From: Marsupella aquatica
Lineage: Eukaryota > Marchantiophyta
Length of the DNA: 64,000 bases
Direction of reading: 5' to 3'
Assembly: GCA_973895155.1 (NCBI GenBank)
Contig: OZ316895.1
Span: 20,026,001-20,090,000, forward strand
Shown: piece by piece, positions 46,842 to 56,284 of the stretch
Layout of the letters: each line of letters starts with the position of its first letter
Position numbering within the stretch: position 1 is the first letter of the stretch
The notes under the pieces: generated by a model
Database searches by the model: none
What the model was told of the DNA's origin: nothing
Seen by the model: the letters and a program-made list of their open reading frames with translations, nothing else
Program-made: the position numbers and the translations under genes

Positions 46842-48619
46842 CTATACAATGCGGCGTGTGGGAGCAATACGGGAGGCAGCACTGGCCTGCTGGTAAGCAA
46901 AACAGGAAGGGCAGAATGAATCTGAAAATTCTGCTGTAAGGCCAGGCTGTGGAGCAGAGGACAGCACACACTCACCCATATGAGCATCAAATGGTAAGCC
47001 ATAGAAAGAGCGGGGTAGAGGTGCTGAACTGTCAGCGGTGCCTGGGCCAGGGATGGGTTGCACGTGACCAGCCGGTTGAGAAGGACCAGCAGAGGCAGTG
47101 GACTTGCCTTTGATGTTGGCAAGTTGGGCACGTAAGGACTCAACCTCATGAGTCAGAGACTGGAGTTGAGTTGCCTGTGCGTTATGAGCCTCCTTCTGAG
47201 CTGGTTGCTTCTGTGGCTGCTTGGGCAATTTGTTAGCACCGGGTGCTTTGCCACTGGAAGGAGGAGCAATGGATGTAGTAGGAGCCCTCCTAGCTGGGGG
47301 GGGAGTGGAAGCAGGAGCAGGATGAGGGGCCTGCTGTCGTAGCCGCTTCCGCTCTGGGAATTTGGCAAAACAAACTGCCTCCAAGTGACCCACTTTCCCG
47401 CAAAAATCACAAGACAGGTCCTCAGCAACAATATCACACTCATTAGCCTTATGATTGGGGTTACCACAGTAGTTGCAAGATGGCAGCATGAAAGCAGCAT
47501 GGGCTGGCTTGGTCTTGGAACCATACTGTGGCACACGAGAAGGAGTGGCCAGTGTAGGGGTAGCAGCCTGGTACCTGGATTGCGGTGGACGCGCAATATT
47601 GGCCTCATAATGTGCATGGGCCAACTCAAGTTTCTCAGCAGTGTCATAGACATTGAGCAGGGTGTAGCTGTCTCCAAACTCTGAGAATACTTGCTGCAAC
47701 ACTTGCGAATGGAGAGCTGGTGTGCCCTCCAATGCGCGAAGATAGCGATGAGCAGCCTCCAGGTCAGTGATGCTCTGGGTGTCCTCCTTCAGCTTGAGAA
47801 GCCGGCGATACATCATCTTCAAGGTTTCATCGCGCTGCCTCACAAAGGTGGCCAACTGCATGATTGTGTCAGCACTCTTGATTGGGAATTCCAATTCAAG
47901 AACCTGGAAAAACTCAGCCACTGGATCAGCAAAGGCAGGGGAATCAATGGTGGGAGAAATGCCTGATGTAGCCTGTGCCAAGATAGTGGGAGTAACGGGC
48001 GCAGTGGTAGGAACTGGAGTAGGAGGGGAAGTGGCAGGAGCAGCAGCATGGGCTGCAATGGCATTCTGTAAGGCCAATTGTGAGGCTGCCGCAATTGCAC
48101 TGGCATAGGTAGGGTTAGGCAACTGTGTGACAGCAAGCAGCCGTTGAGAATGCTGCTCATACACATCCAAAGCCTCATGGTGCACATACCTGGCTAGCTG
48201 CTTAAATGCAAAAGCATTTGTGAAATTGCTGCCGTACTTCAACTCCAATGCGTAAACGATAGTGTAGAAAGTGGATTTGAACTCACGTAAAGAGACAGTG
48301 CCTGGCCGCCCGCTGAAGCGCTCAATGCGGCCAGATGAGTGGTTGGCATCCATGCTGTATGTCGGTGAAGCAGGAACAACCACGGATGCAGAAGGGGTAA
48401 AAATGGCAATGAAGTGATAGCAGGCTTCGGGGTAGTGGTGAAGCGACCACCAAATGTAGCAGAAGGATTGCGTGGTGTGGGTGCTGCTGTTGTCTGCTGA
48501 CGTTGCTGAAATTTCCGAGACTCCAATGAAATTGGCACCAATGGTCGTGGATCACTCCGTAAATGGTACCTGGGTGTCGGTGGTGATGTGCTGCTACCTC
48601 CTGGCTCGTCTGCTGACAT
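46842..48619 (-). pseudogene. Element 2 gag with two CCHC zinc knuckles
   Basis: The long frame 48383-46842 (513 residues) contains RIERFSGRPGTVSLREF near its start, a helical capsid-like region, and two canonical knuckles, CNYCGNPNHKANEC and CDFCGKVGHLEAVC. An alanine/proline-rich tail follows. A second frame begins with ATG at 48617-48619 and encodes PRYHLRSDPRPLVP, a typical gag N-terminal phrase. It runs out of phase with the main frame at about 48385-48430, so I infer one frameshift and a true start at 48619. The frame ends with TAG at 46842-46844, but the next 18 codons stay open into the protease segment in the same frame. Gag builds the particle and binds RNA. Confidence 0.86.
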
Positions 48620-49959
48620 GCTGTGTGGCAGTACCCGATGTACTCAGGTAATGTACAAAATGTATAAACATGTTGAAGAACCGTCAACCTCAAAAATCCG
48701 TCAGAGAAAAAGGACCCTTAAAAACGTGAAGACATTGGGTGCCCACTTAATTAAGTGTATAAACACGGGGCCCCGTTAAGTGTATACGTCGGGCCCCGAT
48801 GTGGACCCGGGAACTAGCAAGCTCGACGGAAAAAAGGCCGGGCGCGCGTCGGCAGTGAAATCGTCCTCACGGGAACCGGCCGAGTGTGTAAACACACCCA
48901 GGGCACGGCACCCTATGCACAGCCCAAGGAGGCCCTATGCAGGTCGTTGTGAGGCGGAAGGAAAGACGACGGCCGAAAAGAAAAGAGAGGCGGATTACGA
49001 GGCGGAAAGGAGGCGAGGCGGGAGGCGAGGCAAAAGAAACCTGGCCAAACCGGGCCCTCTTAATGGCATGAGCCCTCCATAGGGCTTCGTGCCCCACCTT
49101 ATGTGCTCCCGAAAAGGGGCTACGAACATACTCCCCCCTCCTCTCCTGCAATGCAATTTGGGCCTCGTGCCCTGGCAGAAGACTCCCGTGAGAGGAGTCA
49201 AGTGTACTCCCCCCTCTTCAATGCTGACAGTGGGCTCCGTGCCCTGCAGGGGGACTCCTGAAGAAGGGAGTCGTGTGTGAACTCCCCTCCCCCTCCTTTT
49301 AATTGCTGCTTAGGGCCTCGTGCCCTCTCCTGCGCTCCTGCCTTGGTTTCGTCTCCCCCTGCTTTAATGCTGCTTCGTGCCCTGCAGGAGACTCCCCCTG
49401 CTTTAATGTGTACTCCCCTCCCCTCCTCTTAATGCGCCATAGGGCCTCGTGCCCTCCATCCTCTCTCGCTTATGCTCGGCCACGGCAGGAAGCAAAACGA
49501 AGGAATAGCGAGGCGACGAGGCAAAAAAAAGAGGAGTAAGAAAGGCAGAAAGAAAAGGGGTGTGCGGCCCTATGCCGTTGGGAAGTAGCGCGCAGTGGCC
49601 TAGGCAGTCCGGTGGTGGTCGCGCGGCAGCCGTGGCCGGGAAATGGCCATAAAAGCTAACGAAAAAGGGGCCCCAAACTCCCAAAGGGTTGCGAGTGAGG
49701 GCGCAGCGGCCTGTGCAATCGGCAGCAAGTCGTCGATGTAGGTCACAAAGAAGGTTGCGGCCGGAAAAAAAACCCGGGCCCCTTGTTATTTGTATACACT
49801 TAAGTATACAGTATACACATAACACCACAATAAACCCATAACTTTTAACTCGTCACTCCGATGTCCGTCAAAGAAATTGCAATGGCTTCACCAGAAAGTG
49901 TCGAAATCGTCACAAACAATCTTCTTCCCCTCACCACTATCTCGACGAGTTCTTCTTGA
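48620..49959 (-). other. Long non-coding leader of element 2
   Basis: About 1.3 kb separate the right-hand terminal repeat from gag. It is GC-rich, unlike its flanks. It contains the GGGC-N5-GCCC hairpin repeats listed separately and paired GGGGCCCCG-type segments near 48769-48800. A GTATACACTTAAGTATACAGTATACAC palindromic region lies at about 49791-49815. I did not find a clear primer-binding site directly after the terminal repeat; a TGG occurs about 25 bp inside (minus strand), which is weak evidence. Confidence 0.7.
49080..49456 (-). repeat. Six GGGC-N5-GCCC hairpin motifs in the element 2 leader
   Basis: The motif GGGCCTCGTGCCCT or a close variant recurs near 49082, 49161, 49232, 49314, 49372 and 49442, spaced about 60-85 bp. 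Most copies can form a 4-bp GC stem with a 5-base loop. Between them are C-rich ACTCCCCCCTC stretches and GCTTTAATG phrases. Repeated small hairpins in a retroelement leader could be packaging or dimerisation signals; that is inference. Confidence 0.78.
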
Positions 49960-50318
49960 ATAAAAGGCGTAAGAGAAACAATTGTATTGAAATCGAATCG
50001 AAAACCGGCAGGATGCCAAGATCGGCCGGGAGCATCTAACGAATCACTGTGTGAATCCCGTGTATGGAACCGACGAGCACTGTCTGAGCTCTGTCAACAG
50101 CGATTCAAGAAGAACTGAAAAAACCACAAAGAAAGACATGCCCTAAGCAAGCAAAGTCCTGGCGTCACACTAACAAGCACATTTGCTTCAAGAACGGCCC
50201 AGACTTGCTACAAGAACATGTCGCTAACTCAGGTAGTACACTAGCCCTAACTACATACCTAGTGGGCAGGCGAGGGACATGCCGATGTGCATAAGAGGCA
50301 CTGTCCCTCGGCATGACA
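49960..50318 (-). repeat. Right-hand terminal repeat of element 2 (block B2, 5' side)
   Basis: This 359-bp block matches B1 at 40676-41034 with about 11 substitutions and no indels. On the minus strand it starts TGTCATGCCGAGG and ends CGCCTTTTAT, then passes directly into the leader. It is followed on the plus strand by ATGC (50319-50322), matching ATGC before the left end of the element. Block A, present twice on the other side, is missing here. Confidence 0.92.
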
Positions 50319-50961
50319 ATGCACTAAACCAGGTGGTGCGTTCCTTGATAAGTTAGCACACACCCCCTAAAACGTGCACTTATTGATATGGGCTGCTCTA
50401 TCAGTGAGTAGCCCCTTACCTCATATCCCTGCCCTCATTCTTTACTCTACTAAGAATGGGTAATCCTGCATTTATTAGTAAAATGCTATTTCATGGCTTT
50501 GTGCTTTTACCCATAAGAGCAGACATACACTTATTGAGGGTAAGCGCTTATGAAGTTGTCTTTTAGGAAAATGATTGAAGCCCTGTGTGCGCTTACAACA
50601 TACGCTTAAAAAGCACTTATCCCGTGTTAGAAAATAGAGTAGGAGAGGATGCCCTGGGCTAATCAAGGGTAAGCGCTTATGGAGTCTGAGCTTAGACAGA
50701 GCCCACTATAGTAAGATAACCCCCTTTGGACCGTGGTTTACATTAATCTAACCCATTCGATGGGTTGGGGTACCTTTCACAACCTGAGGTATGGGATGCT
50801 TTCTGTTCCCTCCACTCCGTTCCTGGTTTAGACAGAGCTCGAGATTGAAACTCCGTGAAATGAGAGCTTGGACAATTCGGGATGCATCAAATTCAAGCAG
50901 CGAATCGTTGAAATTGGAGAGAGAGAGCATGGGAAATTGGAATGGAGATGGAGGCGACAGT
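50319..50961. other. Short non-coding interval with TAAGCGCTTA repeats
   Basis: This flank of element 2 contains the 10-bp palindrome TAAGCGCTTA at 50541-50550 and 50670-50679, each preceded by GGG and followed by TG. Related half-sites (GCGCTTACA, ACGCTTAAAAAGCACTTAT) lie between them. It resembles a small fold-back element. No gene is seen. Confidence 0.55.
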
Positions 50962-52068
50962 TTATGGTTGGGAGGCGCCAGATAGACAGACGGAAACATC
51001 AGTTCGACTACGGAGCTGGGGAATTTTGGTTGTGAGTGATTCTAATGTGCGGCCCGATTGAAGTTTGGAGGTCCTTGAAGAAAGGGTTTCACATACAGGT
51101 ACTAAAATTGGATCATCGTCGAGAATTGCTTGTAGTTGGGAGTGAGCTAGAGGTGCTCCTTTCTTCCCCTTGTGCACCATCATTCTTGAGACCCACAACT
51201 GGATGACTAGATAGACCCACAGCTGAATGAATAAGTAGTCGAAATTCTGGATGCAGTTTGCAACCACTCGCTCGTCAGCATTGCCGCCCAAGCTTCGTAG
51301 TGTCATTTCTTACTGACCTTGGGTCTGCTGCTGAGCTGAGCTGGTCTTGTTCTCTGAGCTGGTCTTGTTCTCATTGAACTACTTTCATCAGCTGATTTAC
51401 GGGCCTCACAAGCCAAAGCCAAATCTATGAATGAATATTTTTCAAGACTTTTATCGCTAGTTGGCTTTCCATCCCCTCGCTTCAATATGAGCACTTCAAG
51501 CGTATGGGCAGAAGATTCTATTTTTCTGCAATGGGTGAGATAGGAAGGACCAATATCTCGAGACCTACCAGATACCATGGGTCGCCCACCCGTGTGGACA
51601 CTAAGCCCTCTGGTAGACTGGGGTATGAAGCCCTGAAGTACCCTGTAGTCGGAATTCTCGCTGACGGACTACGATCGTGTCAACAGAAGCTCGAGACAGC
51701 TATCCCTTGCTTGAACAGACGAAACTGAATGTTTAAGGTTCAATCAAATTCTATGTAAATTGGGTGGTTTTAAAAGTCGTTGACCTTTCGAAAAGTGAGC
51801 TTCTTTGGTGGAATTTTAGTTCCCGAGACAACCGCCCTGGGTAAGAGGCCGAAGTCCAAGATAATCTCTTACTGTACGCACAATCAAACCTAATGATCAG
51901 ACAGGTAGAATGTCCTTCAATCTCGAACACTAGTGGGACCAAAGAATTACTTAGCGCTGTGAACTCTAACTTGTCCTCGTTCTTGAACATGCTGGATAGT
52001 GGGACCACAAACCCTCCTTCTGACTCTAAAAGCGCATAGCTCTGAATTGGGCCAATCTCGCTCTTCAT
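50962..52068 (-). CDS. Unrecognised three-exon candidate gene, divergent from POT1
   Basis: Three open segments join in phase at plausible splice sites: 52068-51785 (donor AAAG|GTCAAC), 51525-51318 (acceptor TTGCAG|AAAAAT, donor AAG|GTCAGTAAG) and 51198-50962 (acceptor CATCCAG|TTGTGG). The product would be 242 residues, start ATG at 52068, stop at 50962. The first exon has protein-like composition (SEGGFVVPLSSMFKNEDKLE) and the second reads TLEVLILKRGDGKPTSDKSL. I do not recognise the family, and the exon 1 donor is weak. The start lies about 480 bp from the POT1 start in head-to-head orientation, suggesting a shared promoter region. It could also be a decayed gene. No function is assigned. 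Confidence 0.4.
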
Positions 52069-52550
52069 CACCAGTGAGTTATTAATGTTCGGTGAAGTAC
52101 AGCGTAAAGTGAAGCGCGGAAGAAATGCTCATCTGTACTTTCGCAAAAGAAGATGGGTTACTAGAGTATCCTTTAGATTTGGTCAGGTTTCAACCAAAGC
52201 AAAGATCTTGCCGTTCTCTCAAAACAAGACTCCGCACGCGTTTAATTGATTTTGAATTTAAAGTACATGATTACGAAAAATCTGAAGGAAAGCTGGTGTA
52301 CCAATATGTTTTCATCACCTCTTCAGTTTTTGCAGTTTTTGCAATTTTTGGTTTTGGTTTTGGTTTGGACTGTGTCAATTTTGCTCGAGGAGTACTGCAT
52401 GGTTTGGTTGCGGTGAGACAGCAGATTGAGACTGATGCGGTGTAACTCCAACTTTTGTGCACATTGTCAGGACGGAATCGAATTCAGGTGTTGTGGCTCT
52501 TTTTGGTAGTTGGTACGGACCCTGTTCGCCGGATTTCTGAGCCCCTAGTC

Positions 52551-55500
52551 ATGAAGGAGCAATATGATTACCTATCCTTGGGGCAGGCAGTTCTGCGCAA
52601 AGGAGAGGAAGTTAACTTTTACGGTGCTGTTAGCGAGTACGAGCATCCGAAACCAACTCGTGGCTCAGGTGAGCTAAGTTTATTCGCTTTTTAATTTGAA
52701 GTAGTCCACATTGGATGGGTCTTCAGGTCTGTTTTGCGCTCTCATGCTCTTCATGTTTCTACATTGCTTAATATTCTTATTGCGACCCTGGTTTTCTTGC
52801 TTTAAACCCTAAAACCTTTAAACTTTTGATAGGCTTCTTGTCAACAGCTTAATGATTTCTGTTGCAACATAAGTCTAGGACTGTTCAGGGCTAGATGAGC
52901 TGAGAGAGTGTCGAGGTCAGTGTATGCATTATCAAGGCTTTGTTATGGCGCCACATCGAACTCGTGGACGCTTTGAGCTTATATTGACTAATTCATCGAA
53001 ACAATTCCCGACAGATGTGATCTGTACCATGAGTGTGGTGGACATGACCTACGACAATCCTGGCTTGAGGTTACTAATCTTTGCATCAGCAGCGAATTGC
53101 CCACTAGTCAAGTCTATTGGTGATATAATTCGAGTCCATCGGGTTGAGGTGAGGCAGTCACGATGAACAGACTCTTTGCAATCTGATATGTTCCTAGAGC
53201 AGTGCTTTCGAACCCCTTTGTGTGAACAGAACGGCGTTTAATGCCGTGTAAAAACCTCAGTATATGCGTAGCTTAGCGGGATTGTTCTTCCTATATATCC
53301 CCCATCTATAGCCTTATGCGGTTTGCAACGAGATACCTCTGCCTAGCTCCTGAGGATTTACTGGACAGAGGCGTTAGTCATATTTTGCAAACGCAGGTTT
53401 TGTCTCTCTTCTAAAACTTGAGCAAGAAAGCTAGGTAGTCGTTCAGGGTGTCTTCGTCCATTGTCTGAAAAGGCAGAAGGCTCTTGCCCTGCATTCAGGA
53501 AGGACCTGTCTATCAGGCTGCCATCTTCCGGAAATGAGTGCCGGCCTTGCTGGATGCCGGTCAAGGATGTCTCTTGCTCTCTTTCTACTTGATAGCTAGT
53601 CTCTTGATTTGCCCTGTGGATTCCAATCCCATGGCCTATTTAGGTCTCTGTGGAATTTAAAATAATGAAATTGGTTCATTCATCCTTCCTGACGATGGAA
53701 GAAAAGATTTTACCGTTTTGTTAGTTCCGTCCGTCCAAGTCTACCCTGACTAGAGTTTGTCTCGTGTCAGAAGGAAGATGTCACCTGAGGTGTCTCCTTG
53801 TTAACGCATGGCTGAAACTAGAAATGAAGAACCACACATATATTGAATAGCGTCTTTGCTCAATTTCTGCTATATGTTCTTATTTAATTTGGGGAGATTT
53901 TTGACAGATGGGAGACTACAAGGGAGAGCCGCAGGCAATTGCTAAAATCAGCCGGAAGTCTTCCTACATCCTATTTCAGGGAAAGAATGGAAACGGTTAT
54001 GAACCCTACCAAAAAGCACATGGTACATTCTCGTTTGAGCCACATGATGAACAAAGAGTTGACGTCATGCGGAAGTGGATCGAATCTCATCCTCTGTACA
54101 CGCGTGAGTTTACTTGACCCTACTGTACTTATTTGAATAGAAGAAAACTTCTCAGCTTCCTAGTTCTCAATCGAAATGATTCCCTTTAGCTTGTTGTAGC
54201 ACCAAGCATTCCACTGTTACGTATTAACAGAAGAGAAAGGTTTGATGACGGAACTAGGGTAATGAAACATATTCTGATTGGGCTTGTTTGGACCTTGGTC
54301 AACTGATCGTTTTTCTTTGCACTTTTCAGGCGTAAGCGATTATTTAGTTCCTATAAGTGGAATTAAGGATTGCTCTTATTTTGATTTGTGCTGTAAGGTG
54401 CAAGATCTAGCTTTGACACCTGTTACTCCTTGAATGCTTAAATTTAAGTCAAATGTGAGAATTGAGAACGAGGCGGGATGAGTAATTGTGTGCCCAGACT
54501 AAACAACCTTACACGCTCAGATATAATGTTGTCAGGATACCCAAGGAAGTAGAGTAACTCACCCTTCGCTGGAATCATCGCCAGATCCTTTATGTGGTGG
54601 AAAGAACACCAGAGCACTCCACCATAATCTACGTTTGGGATGGCACTGATGCAGTGCCGAGATTCATATCAATACTGTATGTTTGTTCTTAACTGGCTAC
54701 TCACATAATTCTTCGCTGCATTTTATTTTGAGCTTATGGGATAGAGTCTTACCAATCTTTGAGATACGCTGACCTCCTGCGCTACCTTTTGTTCAACTTG
54801 ACTTTGGCCCTCGTCACTCCTTACAATTTGTCTCGCTTGTATGTAGCAAACCAGAAACAGATGAAGATTTTGAATCGGAAGCAATTTGCACAAATGGTTA
54901 TCCACAATCTCTCCTGCCCAGAGATGTACTTTGCGACCTCCCCCCATTGGGTACTGTGCTACCCATCATACAAGAGATCCAGTTGGACGATCTACCCGGA
55001 CAACTGCCCCAGTGTGGTGATTGGGTGAAGTTTCGGAATCTTGCATGTCGCAGTCGAGCAGGCATATCAGAAGCAGTATTTAGGCGTGAGAGCAAAATTA
55101 GCCTTCTCTCAAAAGACACTCAATTGGTTAAGAACTGTGAAAGGTACGCTCTTCCCTGCATCTAGTCTTGCTCTTGACAAAAGAATCAAGTTTAAGGATA
55201 GTTGGTAAGAGGAGCTTTATCAACCTCCAAGCCTTCAAAATCATAGTGCTTGCTTGACATTGTGGCTCTCCAGAATGCTCATGAAAGCCCACAGCCCTTG
55301 ACTTATGGTTGCAGTCTTTATGAAGTACGGATCCTTTCAGAGCAGGGCCGCCTTCCACAATCATCTCCGCAGCCTCCACAGTTATTGCAGTCATTGACAG
55401 GTAGGCCTTGAATATAGAGTGGGGAAATTGCTGCTAATATGACGATGCAGTAGAAGGTTCTGATCCTACTTTGTTCCCATTCCAGTGACAGACTATGAGC

Positions 55501-56284
55501 ATATGCCCTTCTCAACCCTGAGGGAGGTTCTGGCACACCCACAGGTAAGGAGTCATCCTTTTAGATTGCCTTCTGGCTTACTCCTTAGACATATGAGGCC
55601 ATATGTTATCCTGAATTATCGGTTCAGATTTCTCATATCTCCAATTCACTCTGATGCTATTTATGTTCCGTCTGTCTCTCAGGTAACTCAGAAGTTTCGC
55701 TGCCTCGTGCGAGTGATATCTACATGGCCATCAGAAGTTGTAGATTTCTGTGAACCTGTGACAAACCAAGAAAAGACCCCTACAACCGAACTTTGGAATC
55801 CCCAATTTGTATATACAGTCAGGTTGACTCTTGAGGATCCTACTGCCAGGCTTCACGCATACTTATATGACGAAGATGGGGTACGTGTCTCTCAATTTAA
55901 TCCTCAATGTTGGTCAGTCAAGGATCCATTTAAGCCTGTTGGTTTCCGTTGATTTTGTCGCTAAAGATAAGTGCAACAGCGCTAGATCGGTAATTCTGAC
56001 GTTGATATCTATCGTTCAATTCACCATCCATGGTTTTTGACGCGCAGGCAAAGTTTTTCAATGGCCACCCTCCTGCAGATTTACATGACTACGGTTCGAT
56101 TGTAGGAGCTCTTCAAAGAAAGGTGCACAGGCTGTTAGGGGTTAGATTATCCGAAGAGAGTGGACTCCCGTCGTACCGTGACCCACCATGGATAAAGTGT
56201 TGCATCAAGTCCTACTACACTGACAAATCAAAACCTTGGGAAAGCAGATGCTTCAGAATATTCGGAACCACTTATCCTGGTTAA
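52551..56284 (+). CDS. POT1: POT1-like telomere single-strand-binding protein (ten exons)
   Basis: Ten exons join in phase: 52551-52668, 53015-53148, 53908-54103, 54330-54397, 54585-54676, 54847-55143, 55315-55400, 55486-55544, 55683-55880 and 56048-56284, giving 494 residues. That is close to plant POT1 proteins (about 450-500). The N-terminal OB fold starts MKEQYDYLSLGQAV, continues DVICTMSVVD and reaches VWDGTDAVPRF. A second OB region has RDVLCDLPPLGTVLP and WVKFRNLACR. The C-terminal part contains RLTLEDPTARLHAYL and ends with PPWIKCCIKSYYTDK and RIFGTTYPG, characteristic of the family. POT1 proteins bind telomeric G-strand DNA and regulate telomerase and end protection; in flowering plants some copies instead act with telomerase. 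The ATG at 52551 is the first methionine in the frame; upstream in-frame sequence has only near-cognate codons. Confidence 0.92.

Larger units (their letters stand above)
40500..50318 (-). mobile_element. Element 2: near-complete Ty3/gypsy retrotransposon with methyltransferase and PHD finger
   Basis: The minus strand reads: terminal repeat (50318-49960), long repeat-containing leader, gag, protease, C5-methyltransferase-like domain, RT, RNase H, integrase, PHD finger, G-run, then a compound terminal repeat region (41212-40500). The outer ends are TGTC on the left and GACA on the right (plus strand), flanked by ATGC at 40496-40499 and 50319-50322, consistent with a 4-bp target-site duplication. 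The gag-pol frame from 48383 to 41253 is a single frame with four in-frame stops; a probable frameshift separates the gag N-terminus. The two 359-bp terminal copies differ at about 11 positions by my count, so the insertion is fairly recent. This is the best-preserved member of the pair. Confidence 0.95.

Noticed and set aside
47690-48108. Plus-strand frames over element 2 gag
   Set aside because: They are complementary shadows of the gag frame, with no independent support.
52125-52445. 106-residue plus-strand frame with a hydrophobic segment upstream of POT1
   Set aside because: No recognisable family. It lies in the likely shared promoter between two divergent genes, and the hydrophobic stretch comes from T-rich repeats of TTTTGG.
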